DNA from: Nocardioides insulae DSM 17944
GTDB taxonomy: Bacteria; Actinomycetota; Actinomycetes; Propionibacteriales; Nocardioidaceae
DNA length: 64,000 nucleotides
NCBI RefSeq assembly: GCF_000422825.1
Contig: NZ_AUGU01000015.1
Location: forward strand, 209,868-273,867
Direction: 5' to 3'
Below, piece by piece: positions 1 through 8,449 of this stretch. Each line of letters starts with the position of its first letter. Position 1 is the stretch's first letter. The notes under the pieces are model-generated. The model saw nothing but the letters and a program-made list of their open reading frames with translations, was not told the DNA's origin and did not search any database. The position numbers and the translations under genes are program-made.

Positions 1-2
1 GG

Positions 3-1307
3 TCGACGTACACGATGTACCTGCTGTTCAGCCTCGCCGAGGAGCAGGAGACCCTCGACCTGGTGATCCGCGCGCTGGCGGTGGCCGCGGTCCTGCTGAC
101 CCTGCTGGTCGCCGGAGCTTCCTGGGTGGTCGCCCGCCAGGTCGTCACCCCCGTCCGGATGGCGCGCGAGACCGCTGAGCGGCTGGCCTCCGGACATCTG
201 GAGGAACGGGTCGAGGTGCGGGGCGAGGACGACCTGGCCCGGCTGGCGGTGTCGTTCAACCAGATGGCCAGCAGCCTCCAGCTCCAGATCCGCCAACTGG
301 AGGAGCTCAGCCGGGTACAGCGTCGGTTCACATCCGACGTCTCCCATGAGCTGCGGACGCCGCTCACCACGGTCCGGATGGCGGGCGACGTGCTGCACGA
401 CGCGCGCGGGGACTTCGATCCGGTGACGGCTCGGGCGGCCGAACTGCTGCAGACCGAGCTCGACCGGTTCGAGGGTCTGCTCGTGGACCTGCTGGAGATC
501 TCACGCTTCGACGCCGGGGCGGCGGTGCTGGAGACCGACGACGTCAACCTGGTCGACGTGGCCCACCGGGTCGTCGACTCCACCGGGGCGGTGGCCGAGC
601 AGCACGGCGTCCGGGTCACCGTGCGCTCGCCCGGACACGCCTGCCTGGCCGAGGCGGACGTCCGCCGGGTCGAGCGGATCCTGCGCAACCTGATCACCAA
701 CGCCATCGACCACGCGGCCGGCTCCCGCCGGGTGGAGGTCCACGTCGCCGGTGACGACCACGCCGCAGCCGTCGCCGTCCGTGACTACGGCGTGGGCCTG
801 GCACCGGGGGAGTCGGCGATGGTCTTCAACCGGTTCTGGCGGGCGGACCCCGCCCGCGACCGGTCCAGCGGCGGAACCGGACTGGGTCTCTCCATCGCCC
901 TGGAGGACGCCCACCTGCACGGCGGTTGGTTGCAGGCCTGGGGGAGGCCCGGTGGGGGCGCACAGTTCCGGCTCACCCTGCCGCGCCACGTCAACCAGTC
1001 GCTCACGCACAGTCCGCTGCCGCTGGTTCCCCGTGACGCCGCCGCCCCGCCGCCCGACGCCGCCCCGCCGGCTGCGGTCGGCCCTCAGGCCGATCCGGAC
1101 GCCGGCGGCGAGCGACGTACCGACAGTGCGCGCCGACCCGACCCGCGGCCACGGCCTACCACGGGCCAAGACCCCCGCCTCGGGGCCGACCTGCCGCCCG
1201 GTCCCGGCTCCTACCCGGAGCCCGGCCCGCAGCCCGGCCAGGGGCCAGGGGCCGATCCGCGGACGGAATCACGGGCCGACTCGCACAAGGGGGAGACAGG
1301 GAGATGA
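3..1307 (+). CDS. mtrB: Sensor histidine kinase MtrB (5' end outside window)
   Basis: Sensor kinase of the MtrAB two-component system, which controls cell-wall and division genes in actinobacteria. The frame is open from base 3, so the N-terminus and first membrane segment lie upstream. Visible in order are a membrane helix (about residues 20-45), a HAMP domain, a HisKA domain with the phospho-acceptor motif SHELRTPLTT (His codon at 345-347), and an ATPase domain with N box (NLITNAIDHA), DYGVGLA and the GTGLGL lid. The last 100 or so residues are a low-complexity Pro/Arg/Asp-rich tail. The stop overlaps the lpqB start (ATGA), as in the usual mtrA-mtrB-lpqB operon. The symbol rests on this architecture plus adjacent lpqB. 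Confidence 0.93.
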   Translation, partial: STYTMYLLFSLAEEQETLDLVIRALAVAAVLLTLLVAGASWVVARQVVTPVRMARETAERLASGHLEERVEVRGEDDLARLAVSFNQMASSLQLQIRQLEELSRVQRRFTSDVSHELRTPLTTVRMAGDVLHDARGDFDPVTARAAELLQTELDRFEGLLVDLLEISRFDAGAAVLETDDVNLVDVAHRVVDSTGAVAEQHGVRVTVRSPGHACLAEADVRRVERILRNLITNAIDHAAGSRRVEVHVAGDDHAAAVAVRDYGVGLAPGESAMVFNRFWRADPARDRSSGGTGLGLSIALEDAHLHGGWLQAWGRPGGGAQFRLTLPRHVNQSLTHSPLPLVPRDAAAPPPDAAPPAAVGPQADPDAGGERRTDSARRPDPRPRPTTGQDPRLGADLPPGPGSYPEPGPQPGQGPGADPRTESRADSHKGETGR

Positions 1308-3109
1308 CGGATCGACGAGGGTTCCGCCGGGCGTCACAGACGCCGGCGGGCGCCTCCGGCCGGGTACGCCGTACGCCCCGTGGCCGGCTGGGCGCGCTGG
1401 GCGGGCTGGGCATCGCCCTCGTGCTGCTCCTCACCGGATGCGTCTCGATGCCCTCCTCCGGCCCCGTCGTCGAGGCCGAGGACGCCCTGTCCATGTCGCC
1501 GGACTCGGGAATCGCGATCGCCCCCCGGCCGCCCGACCCGGGCGCCTCGCCGGGGCAGATCGTCCAGGGGTTCCTCGACGCGATGCGGGCCACGCCGGTG
1601 CAGACCAGCGTGGCGGCCGAGTACCTCCTCAGCAGTGCGCGCTCCTCCTGGGATCCGGGGCGTGAGCTGATCACCTACACCGAACGCACCCAGCCGGCGG
1701 GCGCCGACCCGGTGAGCGTCGAGCTGATCGGCGCTGAGCACCTCGACGACCGTGGCCGCTGGCTCGGGGATCTGCCCGAGGACCGGACCACCCTGACCTT
1801 CCCGATGGTCCGCGAGGACGGCGAATGGCGGATCAGCGAGGCACCCGACGCTCTCGTGGTGCCGGGCTGGTGGTTCGACTCGCGCTACCGACAGGTGTCC
1901 CTGTACTTCTTCGACCCCACCGCCGAGATCCTGGTGCCGGAGCCGGTCTTCGTGGCCCGGGGATCCTCCCTCGCCACCGAGCTGGTCCGCGGTCTCGCAC
2001 AGGGGCCGGCCGCCGGGGCCACCGGCGTGGCCCGCACCTACTTCCCGGCGGGGGTCAGCGAGGGACTATCGGTGCCGGTCTCCTCGGACGGGAAGGCCGA
2101 GGTGGCCCTCACCGGTGTCGGTGCGACCCCCACCACCGAGACGGTCGACCTGATGAGTGCGCAGCTCGCCTGGACCCTGCGTCAGGACCCCAGCGTGTCC
2201 ACGGTCCGGCTCAGTGTCGACGGTGAGCCGATGCAGTCGTCCGGTGGCCGGTCGGAGTTCAGCGTGGAGGACAGCCCGGAGGTCGACCCCGCCGGCTATC
2301 AGCCCAGTCCGTACCTGTTCGCCGAGCGGGGCGGGGTGCTCGCCACCGGTGAGGGTGCCGGCTTCGAACCGGTGGTCGGCACGCTGGGCAGGATCGCCCT
2401 GGACTGGCGCTCCCAGGCCGTCGACCTGGGAGCGGTGACCGCGGCGGGCGTCTCCGGTGACGGTCGTAGCCTCCAGATCGGGCCGGTGCGGGCCGACGGT
2501 CCGGCGACGACGGTCGTCTCGGACGGGCAGGACCTCCTCCGTCCGGTCTGGGACGCCCACGGCCGCCTGTGGGTCGTCGACCGGACCTCCCGCGGTGCGG
2601 TGGTCACCTATTTCCTGCACGGCGAGCGCCGGCGGGTCCAGGTCCCCGGCGTGAGCGGGCAGCGGGTGCGTTCGGTGTTGGTCTCCCGCGACGGCAGTCG
2701 GTTGGTCGCGGTGGTACGGCGCTCGGAGACCGACCGGATCGTGGTGAGCCGGCTGCGGGTCAACGACAGTGGGCAGGTCTTCGGCGCCACCGAGGCTCGC
2801 CAGATCAGCGATGAGACCGATGGGGCGCCGCAGATCCGCGATCTGGCCTGGCTCTCGCCGACCTCGATCCTGGTCCTGCACCAGTTCGGCACCAACGCCC
2901 AGATCCGCACCGTCTCGGTGGACGGCTCGCACTCGGGCTTCGACTCGGTCTCCCTCACCCTGCCCACCGAGGTGAGCAGCCTGGCCAGTTCCCCGGTGAC
3001 CGCCTCCGCGAGGTACGCCGTCACCGAGGGCACGCTGCGCGGACTCACACCCGACGACCCGGACTGGGATCTGCCGGAGGACGTACGCCGTCCCGACTAC
3101 GTCGGCTGA
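1304..3109 (+). CDS. lpqB: Lipoprotein LpqB, MtrAB accessory protein
   Basis: Membrane-anchored extracytoplasmic lipoprotein that modulates MtrB in actinobacteria. The 601-residue protein has a basic N-terminus, a hydrophobic stretch (about 28-45) and the lipobox LLTGC, with Cys46 as the acylated residue. A GerMN-type domain follows (about 200-300), then a C-terminal LpqB propeller-like region. The ATG overlaps the mtrB stop by 4 bases, so translation is coupled. Length and order match the mycobacterial family (Rv3244c). No strong terminator separates it from the next gene. Confidence 0.93.
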   Translation: MTDRRGFRRASQTPAGASGRVRRTPRGRLGALGGLGIALVLLLTGCVSMPSSGPVVEAEDALSMSPDSGIAIAPRPPDPGASPGQIVQGFLDAMRATPVQTSVAAEYLLSSARSSWDPGRELITYTERTQPAGADPVSVELIGAEHLDDRGRWLGDLPEDRTTLTFPMVREDGEWRISEAPDALVVPGWWFDSRYRQVSLYFFDPTAEILVPEPVFVARGSSLATELVRGLAQGPAAGATGVARTYFPAGVSEGLSVPVSSDGKAEVALTGVGATPTTETVDLMSAQLAWTLRQDPSVSTVRLSVDGEPMQSSGGRSEFSVEDSPEVDPAGYQPSPYLFAERGGVLATGEGAGFEPVVGTLGRIALDWRSQAVDLGAVTAAGVSGDGRSLQIGPVRADGPATTVVSDGQDLLRPVWDAHGRLWVVDRTSRGAVVTYFLHGERRRVQVPGVSGQRVRSVLVSRDGSRLVAVVRRSETDRIVVSRLRVNDSGQVFGATEARQISDETDGAPQIRDLAWLSPTSILVLHQFGTNAQIRTVSVDGSHSGFDSVSLTLPTEVSSLASSPVTASARYAVTEGTLRGLTPDDPDWDLPEDVRRPDYVG

Positions 3110-3175
3110 GACCGGCCCTCCACAGATCCGCCGGGCCCCCTTTGCTCCGCGTCCCGGTTCTGGTGCGATCACCCG

Positions 3176-3925
3176 ATGACCACCGAGCGGGACGAAGGAC
3201 CCCTCACCGGGCGGTCCGGCCTGCTCGACGCGGCTGCGGACCTGCTGCTCGGGAGCAGTTGCGTGGGATGTGCCGCTCCCGGTCGGCTGCTGTGTCCGGG
3301 GTGCCGGGCCGGCCTGGGTGGCCAGGTCTCGGTCCGCCGGCCGACGCCGTGCCCGGCCGGGCTGGCAACGCCGTACTCGGCGGGCAGCTACGAGGGAGCT
3401 CTGCGGGCGATGGTGGTGGGGGTCAAGGAGCGGGGGCAGCGCGGACTCCTGCGTCGGCTCGCGCACCTGCTCGCCGACACGGTGGCGGTGGCGCTGGCCG
3501 AGGTCCCGGGAGGCGGCGTCGCAGTGCCGGTCGTGCTCGTGCCGGTGCCCTCCCGTCCGGCGAGTGTGCGCGCCCGAGGCTTCGATCCGGTCCTGGTCGC
3601 CACCCGGCAGGCGGCCCGGCTGCTGTCCGGGAGTCTGGCCGGGGGAGTGCGGGCTGCGCCACTCCTGCGCACGCGGGTGGGCGTCGTAGACCAGGCGGGC
3701 CTGGACGCGGTGGCCCGGAGGGCCAACCTCAGCGGGTCGATGACCTGCCCGTCACGTGGCCTGGCCGGACTCGCCCGGGCGGCACCCCGAGCGGTGGTGG
3801 TCGTGTGCGACGACGTCCTCACGACCGGCGCCACCGCGCGCGAGGCGCAACGCGCGCTCGGTGCCGTCGGGTTGCCGGTGAGCGCGATCGCCACCGTCGC
3901 GGCCACCGCGCGTCGTACGCCGTGA
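3176..3925 (+). CDS. ComF-family phosphoribosyltransferase-like protein
   Basis: ComF-type protein of 249 residues. A zinc-ribbon-like cluster (Cys29, Cys32, Cys40, Cys43, as C-x2-C-x7-C-x2-C) is followed by a type I phosphoribosyltransferase domain with the PRPP loop VVCDDVLTTGAT near residues 207-218. ComF proteins assist DNA uptake or recombination in some bacteria; the reaction here is unknown. It sits between lpqB and hpf as in mycobacteria (Rv3242c). There is no Shine-Dalgarno. A weak -10-like TGCGAT lies 6 bases before the ATG with TTTGCT 17 bases further up, so a leaderless start is plausible. Confidence 0.85.
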   Translation: MTTERDEGPLTGRSGLLDAAADLLLGSSCVGCAAPGRLLCPGCRAGLGGQVSVRRPTPCPAGLATPYSAGSYEGALRAMVVGVKERGQRGLLRRLAHLLADTVAVALAEVPGGGVAVPVVLVPVPSRPASVRARGFDPVLVATRQAARLLSGSLAGGVRAAPLLRTRVGVVDQAGLDAVARRANLSGSMTCPSRGLAGLARAAPRAVVVVCDDVLTTGATAREAQRALGAVGLPVSAIATVAATARRTP

Positions 3926-3990
3926 ACGCGCCGTGGGCACGCCGCGCCCGCCCCACGATCAGCGCGCGTGCCCGCTCCGTGTCGGAGGGC

Positions 3991-4019
3991 TTTGTTTCGC
4001 CGACCGACCGGACTAACGT
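3991..4019 (+). promoter_or_regulatory. Candidate promoter of the hpf leader
   Basis: TTTGTT at 3991-3996 and TAACGT at 4014-4019, 17 bases apart, resemble a housekeeping promoter. Transcription would start near 4026, giving a leader of about 400 bases before hpf. This is an eye-based match only. Confidence 0.35.
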
Positions 4020-4323
4020 CTGGTCATGGAGTCCGTCCGGGTCCGTGGTTGCGTCGCTTCGACGCCCAGGCTCTGGGCGAGCGAGGGGCAAACCGATGCC
4101 AGTCGCAGGCGAAACGGTCCACGTAACCCAGTCCGCTGGGGATCACGGTGCGGCTTAGAAGTAAGTCCTGCCTCGGTCTCGTCGTCATATGCGACGGGTC
4201 ACCGGGAGAAGGCCGGGAGTGGCAAGAAGCTGCGGAAGCCTCAGCAGGCGATTGTGGGGTCGAAGACCAGGTCGGCCGGGCGGGCTCCATCCAGGTTCAC
4301 CGGGGGGCCCAGTGCCCTCGGCA

Positions 4324-4364
4324 GCGGCACTCGGGCGCCCCGTATAGGCGTCCCGAGCTGCCGC
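4324..4364 (+). repeat. Strong bulged hairpin in the hpf leader
   Basis: The left arm 4324-4339 (GCGGCA, CTCGGG, CGCC) pairs with 4347-4364 (GGCG, T bulge, CCCGAG, C bulge, TGCCGC) around a 7-base loop CCGTATA. There is no T-tract after it, so it is not a typical intrinsic terminator. Confidence 0.6.
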
Positions 4365-4368
4365 GTCT

Positions 4369-4397
4369 CTGCGTCCCCGCCAGCGCGGGGATGATCC
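4369..4397 (+). repeat. Solitary 29-base element resembling a type I-E CRISPR repeat
   Basis: The 29-base unit has the CCCCGC/GCGGGG dyad followed by ATGATCC, like actinobacterial type I-E repeats that carry a CCCCGC..GCGGGGATGATCC core. Only one copy is present, there are no spacers, and no cas gene is in the window. It ends 30 bases before the hpf start. It may be chance in GC-rich DNA or simply the last leader hairpin. Confidence 0.3.
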
Positions 4398-4427
4398 ACA
4401 CACCCACCCCGAATACGGGAGGTAACC

Positions 4428-5051
4428 ATGGAAGTTGTCGTCACTGCTCGGAACATCGAGGTCTCCGACCGGTATCGCACGCACGTGACTGAGAAGCTGT
4501 CCAAGCTGGAGAAGCACAATCACCGGATACAGCGCGTCCATGTGGAGGTCGAGCGCGAGGCGAACCCGCGGATCGCCGATCGACCGGTGCACGTGGAGCT
4601 CACGGCGTTCTCCAAGGGGCCGGTCGTGCGCGCCGAGGCCGGCGCCGAGGACAAGATGGCTGCGCTCGATCTCGCAGTGGCGAAGATGGCAGAGCAGATG
4701 CGACGAGCCCACGACCGTCGCCGGGTGCACCGTGGTCGGCGCACCCCCGTGTCGGTCGGACAGGCGCTGGCCGACGTGCCCGTCGACGGCACCGGCCCGG
4801 ACGACGACGAGGACTCCTTGCACCGGAAGGTCGGCCCGATCGACGTCACCGGTGACGGGCCGCTGGTGGTCCGCGAGAAGCTGCACGACGCCAGCCCCAT
4901 GACCCTCGACCAGGCGCTCTACGAGATGGAGCTGGTCGGGCACGACTTCTACCTCTTCGTCGACAAGGAGAGCGATCGCCCCTCGGTGGTCTACCGCCGC
5001 AAGGGTTACGACTACGGCGTGATCTCACTGGAGGTCGTCGCGGGGGAGTGA
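4428..5051 (+). CDS. hpf: Ribosome hibernation promoting factor, long form
   Basis: Long-form HPF (207 residues), which binds 70S ribosomes and promotes dimerisation or silencing in stationary phase or starvation. The N-terminal RaiA/HPF fold (about 1-105) begins MEVVVTARNI; an acidic linker leads to the C-terminal dimerisation domain (about 145-205) ending in SVVYRRKGYDYGVISLEV. The ATG is preceded by GGGAGG at 4417-4422. It follows comF as in mycobacteria (Rv3241c) and precedes a strong hairpin. The long structured upstream region suggests leader-level control. Confidence 0.93.
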   Translation: MEVVVTARNIEVSDRYRTHVTEKLSKLEKHNHRIQRVHVEVEREANPRIADRPVHVELTAFSKGPVVRAEAGAEDKMAALDLAVAKMAEQMRRAHDRRRVHRGRRTPVSVGQALADVPVDGTGPDDDEDSLHRKVGPIDVTGDGPLVVREKLHDASPMTLDQALYEMELVGHDFYLFVDKESDRPSVVYRRKGYDYGVISLEVVAGE

Positions 5052-5079
5052 CCCTCCGCCACACCGACGACACCGTCTC

Positions 5080-5116
5080 GCGCCCCGGCGCCGCCGACTC
5101 GGCGGCGCCGGGGCGC
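5080..5116 (+). terminator. Hairpin terminator after hpf
   Basis: A perfect 16-pair GC stem (5080-5095 with 5101-5116) and a 5-base loop start 28 bases after the hpf stop. It lacks a clear T-tract, as do most candidate terminators in this window. Confidence 0.7.
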
Positions 5117-5162
5117 TCGCCTGCGGACCGGTGCTGACCTGTTCGCGTCGTACCGTGACCGG

Positions 5163-6461
5163 GTGAGGAACGCGACGACGGACATGGCCCCGCATCCCCC
5201 GCCCTCGGGTCGGGCGCGGACGGGGGGCCATACCCAGACCTTGAGCCGGGCGCAGGCCCGCAGGGTCGCGCTGGCCGCTCAAGGGTTCCTCGACCGGCCC
5301 CACGCCACACCGACGCTCCGCACCCTGAGCCGCACGGTGGAGCGCACCGGCGTGCTCCAGGTCGACAGCGTCAACGTGCTCCAGCGAGCGCACTTCCTAC
5401 CGCTCTACTCCCGGATGGGGCCCTACGACCTCGACCTGATGCGGCGGGCCAGCGAGACCAGGCCCCGCCGCCTGGTGGAGTACTGGGCGCACGTGCAGGC
5501 CTACATGCCGGTGGAGCTGTGGCCGGTGATGCAGTTCCGGATGGAGCAGTACCGTCGACAGCGCGGGAAGTGGAGCGCCGTGCCCGAGGATCCCCGGCTC
5601 GAGGACGCCGTCCGCCAGGTGGTGAAGGAGCACGGTCCGCTCACGGCCCGTGAGGCGGCGGCCCACCTCGGTGACACCGGCCCGCGGCGGACCGAGCACT
5701 GGGGCTGGAACTGGTCGGACACCCGCCGCCTGCTCGACCACTTCTTCACCGCCGGCGAGGTGGCCATCGCCGGGCGCAGCCGCCAGTTCGAGGTCCGCTA
5801 CGACCTTCCCGAGCGGGTGCTGCCCGCGCACGTGCTGGCCCTGCCGGTGCCCGACGCGGAGGAGGCCCACCGGGAGCTTGTCCGCCGGGCCGCCCGAAGC
5901 CACGGGGTCGCGACGATCCGCGACCTGGCCGACTACTACCGGATGTCGGTGGCCGAGGCCACCACCGCGGTCCGAGCCCTCGTCGAGAGCGGCGAGGTCG
6001 AGGAGGTCGGCATCGAGGGCGTACGCCGCCCGGCGTACCTCCATCGGGAGGCGCGGCTGCCTCGCCGGATCGGTGCCCGCACCCTGCTCAGCCCGTTCGA
6101 TCCGGTGGTCTGGGCGCGGGCGCGCACCGAGGAACTGTTCGGGTTCCGCTACCGGATCGAGATCTACACCCCGGCCGATCAGCGCGTGCACGGCTACTAC
6201 GTCCTGCCCTTCCTGCTCGGGGAGCGGCTGGTGGCTCGGGTCGATCTCAAGGCCGATCGCACGGCGGGGGTCCTCCTCGTCCGGTCCGCCCATGCCGAGG
6301 CGGGGCTGCCGGCCCCCACCAGGGCGGAGGTGCCGGCCGAGCTGGCCGCCGAGCTGACCAGGATGGCGGGCTGGCTGGGCCTGGGTGACATCGTCGTGCT
6401 GCCGCACGGTGATCTGGCCCCAGACCTGTGTGGCGCGGTGACGGGGGGACCCGGTCGCTGA
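5163..6461 (+). CDS. Winged-helix protein, YcaQ/AlkZ-like DNA glycosylase family
   Basis: Member of the HTH_42/YcaQ family (432 residues), DNA glycosylases acting on bulky or crosslinked alkyl lesions in characterised members. The conserved LQVDSVNVLQRAHFLPLYSR block holds a Q-V-D triad at residues 66-68, matching the catalytic Q-x-Q/D motif, and EYWAHVQAYMP follows near residue 110. Tandem winged helices fill the middle and the C-terminus carries FDPVVW. The first 25 or so residues are low complexity, so a later start is possible. The GTG has no Shine-Dalgarno; TACCGT at 5151-5156 suggests leaderless expression. The exact substrate cannot be read from sequence. Confidence 0.8.
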   Translation: MRNATTDMAPHPPPSGRARTGGHTQTLSRAQARRVALAAQGFLDRPHATPTLRTLSRTVERTGVLQVDSVNVLQRAHFLPLYSRMGPYDLDLMRRASETRPRRLVEYWAHVQAYMPVELWPVMQFRMEQYRRQRGKWSAVPEDPRLEDAVRQVVKEHGPLTAREAAAHLGDTGPRRTEHWGWNWSDTRRLLDHFFTAGEVAIAGRSRQFEVRYDLPERVLPAHVLALPVPDAEEAHRELVRRAARSHGVATIRDLADYYRMSVAEATTAVRALVESGEVEEVGIEGVRRPAYLHREARLPRRIGARTLLSPFDPVVWARARTEELFGFRYRIEIYTPADQRVHGYYVLPFLLGERLVARVDLKADRTAGVLLVRSAHAEAGLPAPTRAEVPAELAAELTRMAGWLGLGDIVVLPHGDLAPDLCGAVTGGPGR

Positions 6462-6462
6462 A

Positions 6463-6509
6463 CGAACGTTCGGCAAGTACTGGTCAAACCGCTCGCGACG
6501 CTCTAGCGT
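6463..6509 (+). promoter_or_regulatory. Promoter with palindromic operator-like site before the AtuA-family gene
   Basis: TGGTCA (6481-6486) and TAGCGT (6504-6509) are 17 bases apart. A perfect 10-base palindrome CGAACGTTCG at 6463-6472 lies just upstream of the -35 and could bind a TetR-type regulator. No regulator gene is adjacent. Confidence 0.35.
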
Positions 6510-6543
6510 CGGCCGAGGAAATCCAGCCGACGTGAGGACCGCC

Positions 6544-8325
6544 GTGCCGTCTCAACCCGTTCGCATCGCCAACTTCTCCGGTTACTTCGGGGACCAGTAC
6601 TCCGCCCTCGACGACGTCTTGGCCGGTGACCCGGTCGATGTCCTGATCGGCGACTACCTGGCCGAGATCACGCTCGCGCTCCTGGCCGCCCGGCACCAGC
6701 GCCGTCCCGGCAGCGGCTACGTCACCTATGCGGTCGAGCAGTTGCGACCGCACCTGGCCACCATCGCCGAGCGTGGGCTCAAGGTGGTGACCAACGCCGG
6801 TGGCTTCGACCCCGGCGCGATGGCCGACGCGCTGCGCGCCGCCGCCGCGGAGGCGGGTGTCACCCTCCGGGTGGCCCACATCGAGGGCGACAACATCCTC
6901 GACGAGCTGCCCCGCCTCGAGCAGGAGGGCCACCGTTTCGACCATCTCGACACCGGTGCGCCGCTCTCCGCGTGGGGCGCCAGGCCGGTCGCGGCCAACG
7001 CCTACCTGGGTGGCTGGGGGATCGCGGCTGCGCTCGAGCAGCAGGCCGACATCGTGGTCACCGGCCGGGTCAGCGACGCCTCCCTCGTGCTGGGGCCGGC
7101 CGCCTGGTGGCACGGCTGGGACCGATCGGACTGGGACCGGCTCGCCGGCGGCGTGGCGGCCGGTCACGTCATCGAGTGCGGACCGCACGCGACCGGCGGC
7201 AACTTCTCCGGCTTCACCGAGCTCCAGGGGATGACCCGTCTCAGCTTCCCCATCGCGGAGATCGCCGAGGACGGCAGCAGCGTGATCACCAAGCACGCCG
7301 GCACCGGGGGCGCGGTCACCACCGACACGGTCACCGCGCAGCTGGTCTACGAGATCCAGGGCCCGCGCTACCTCAACCCCGACGTGACCGTGCTCATCGA
7401 CAGCATCCAGCTGACCCAGGAGGGTCCCGACCGGGTGCGGATGAGCGGCATCCAGGGGGCTCCGCCGCCGCCGAGCGCGAAGGTCGCCCTGTTCGCGCCG
7501 ATCGGGTTCCACACCGTCGCGATGGCCTTCGTGACCGCGCCGAACGTCGAGGAGAAGGTCGCCCTGCTCCGCGCCCAGATCGCGGAGTGGCTGCCGGCCG
7601 GCATCGACACCTGGGAGGTCACCCCGCTCGGGCGCCCGCGGGAGAACCCCGCCAGCCAGTGGGAGGCCACCGTTCCGGTCCGCATCATGGTCACCGCCCG
7701 GGATCGTGCCGACCTCGAGAAGCTCGACCTCGGTGCCCAGCTCGGGAGCCTCTACCTGCGCAGCGTTCCCGGCTTCTTCATGGACACCCTGTCCCCGCTC
7801 CCGTCCGGATCCTCGCCCCGGATCGACTACTGGCCGGGGCTGCTGCCCAGCGAACTGGTCCCGCACCGGGCGATCCTGGAGGACGGTACGACGATCGACG
7901 TGGCGCCCGTTCCGGGCTCGGCGGACGTGCTCGGCCAGCCGGAGGCCCTCGAGTCGGCATCGCCTCTCGAGGATGAGCCGACCCGCGAGGTCGAGCTCGG
8001 CGTCCTCGTCAACGCCCGCAGCGGCGACAAGGGCGGCAACAGCAACGTCGGCCTCTGGGTCGCCGACGCGGCGGCGTACGACTGGTTCCGACAGTGGCTG
8101 AGCGCCGACCGGTTCCGTGCACTGATGCCCGAGGCCGCGGACCTGGAACTGGTCCGGCACGAGCTCCCGCACCTGCGCGCCGTGCATGTGGTCATCCGCG
8201 GACTGCTGGGATCGGGCGGCTCCTCCAATCTGCGTGTCGACCAGGTCGGCAAGGCGGTCGGGGAGTACCTCCGCGCCCGGCGCGTGGAGGTGCCGATCCG
8301 GCTGCTCGACCGCGACCCCCGCTGA
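6544..8325 (+). CDS. AtuA-family (DUF1446) protein with C-terminal AtuA-like domain
   Basis: Homolog of the acyclic-terpene-utilisation protein AtuA family (593 residues from this start). The N-terminal DUF1446 domain runs to about residue 450 (RIANFSGYFGDQYSALDDV, VVTGRVSDASLVLGPAAWWHGW). The C-terminal domain (about 480-590) has the NARSGDKGGNSNVGLW motif, so both parts found as separate genes elsewhere are fused here. The biochemical role is unproven; members occur in citronellol/geranyl and acyl-CoA catabolic clusters, but no such partners are adjacent. The GTG at 6544 is chosen because GAGGA (6534-6538) is well placed; an in-frame GTG lies at 6532. Confidence 0.85.
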   Translation: MPSQPVRIANFSGYFGDQYSALDDVLAGDPVDVLIGDYLAEITLALLAARHQRRPGSGYVTYAVEQLRPHLATIAERGLKVVTNAGGFDPGAMADALRAAAAEAGVTLRVAHIEGDNILDELPRLEQEGHRFDHLDTGAPLSAWGARPVAANAYLGGWGIAAALEQQADIVVTGRVSDASLVLGPAAWWHGWDRSDWDRLAGGVAAGHVIECGPHATGGNFSGFTELQGMTRLSFPIAEIAEDGSSVITKHAGTGGAVTTDTVTAQLVYEIQGPRYLNPDVTVLIDSIQLTQEGPDRVRMSGIQGAPPPPSAKVALFAPIGFHTVAMAFVTAPNVEEKVALLRAQIAEWLPAGIDTWEVTPLGRPRENPASQWEATVPVRIMVTARDRADLEKLDLGAQLGSLYLRSVPGFFMDTLSPLPSGSSPRIDYWPGLLPSELVPHRAILEDGTTIDVAPVPGSADVLGQPEALESASPLEDEPTREVELGVLVNARSGDKGGNSNVGLWVADAAAYDWFRQWLSADRFRALMPEAADLELVRHELPHLRAVHVVIRGLLGSGGSSNLRVDQVGKAVGEYLRARRVEVPIRLLDRDPR

Positions 8326-8382
8326 CCTGGCCTCGGTTGCACCCGCCACCTAGCCCGGCCTGCGGATCAGGGCACCTGGATC

Positions 8383-8411
8383 CTGTCGTTCTGGGGGGCC
8401 GTGGGTAGAGT
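8383..8411 (+). promoter_or_regulatory. Candidate secA promoter
   Basis: CTGTCG (8383-8388) and TAGAGT (8406-8411) are 17 bases apart, about 40 bases before the secA start. Confidence 0.45.
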
Positions 8412-8449
8412 GGCGACGCCCTTCTCTCACGCTTCAGGAGTCAGACCCA

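Larger units (their letters stand above)
4026..4427 (+). promoter_or_regulatory. Long structured 5' leader or small RNA upstream of hpf
   Basis: No convincing coding frame is seen in the 502-base gap 3926-4427. It holds several hairpins: CGCCCAG/CTGGGCG at 4063-4079 with a 3-base loop, a 16-pair stem with two single-base bulges at 4324-4364, and CCCCGC/GCGGGG at 4375-4390. Purine-rich single-stranded-looking stretches (GGCAAACC, GGCGAAACGG) lie between them. This fits a cis-acting leader or an independent small RNA. I could not match it to c-di-AMP, SAM or cobalamin riboswitch consensus, nor to tmRNA, RNase P or SRP RNA. Confidence 0.4.

Noticed and set aside
4026..4260. Known riboswitch or housekeeping RNA (c-di-AMP, SAM, cobalamin, tmRNA, RNase P, SRP)
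   Set aside because: Conserved core motifs of these classes were looked for and not found.
4369..4397. CRISPR array
   Set aside because: Only one repeat-like unit, no spacers, no second repeat and no cas genes; recorded only as an orphan element.
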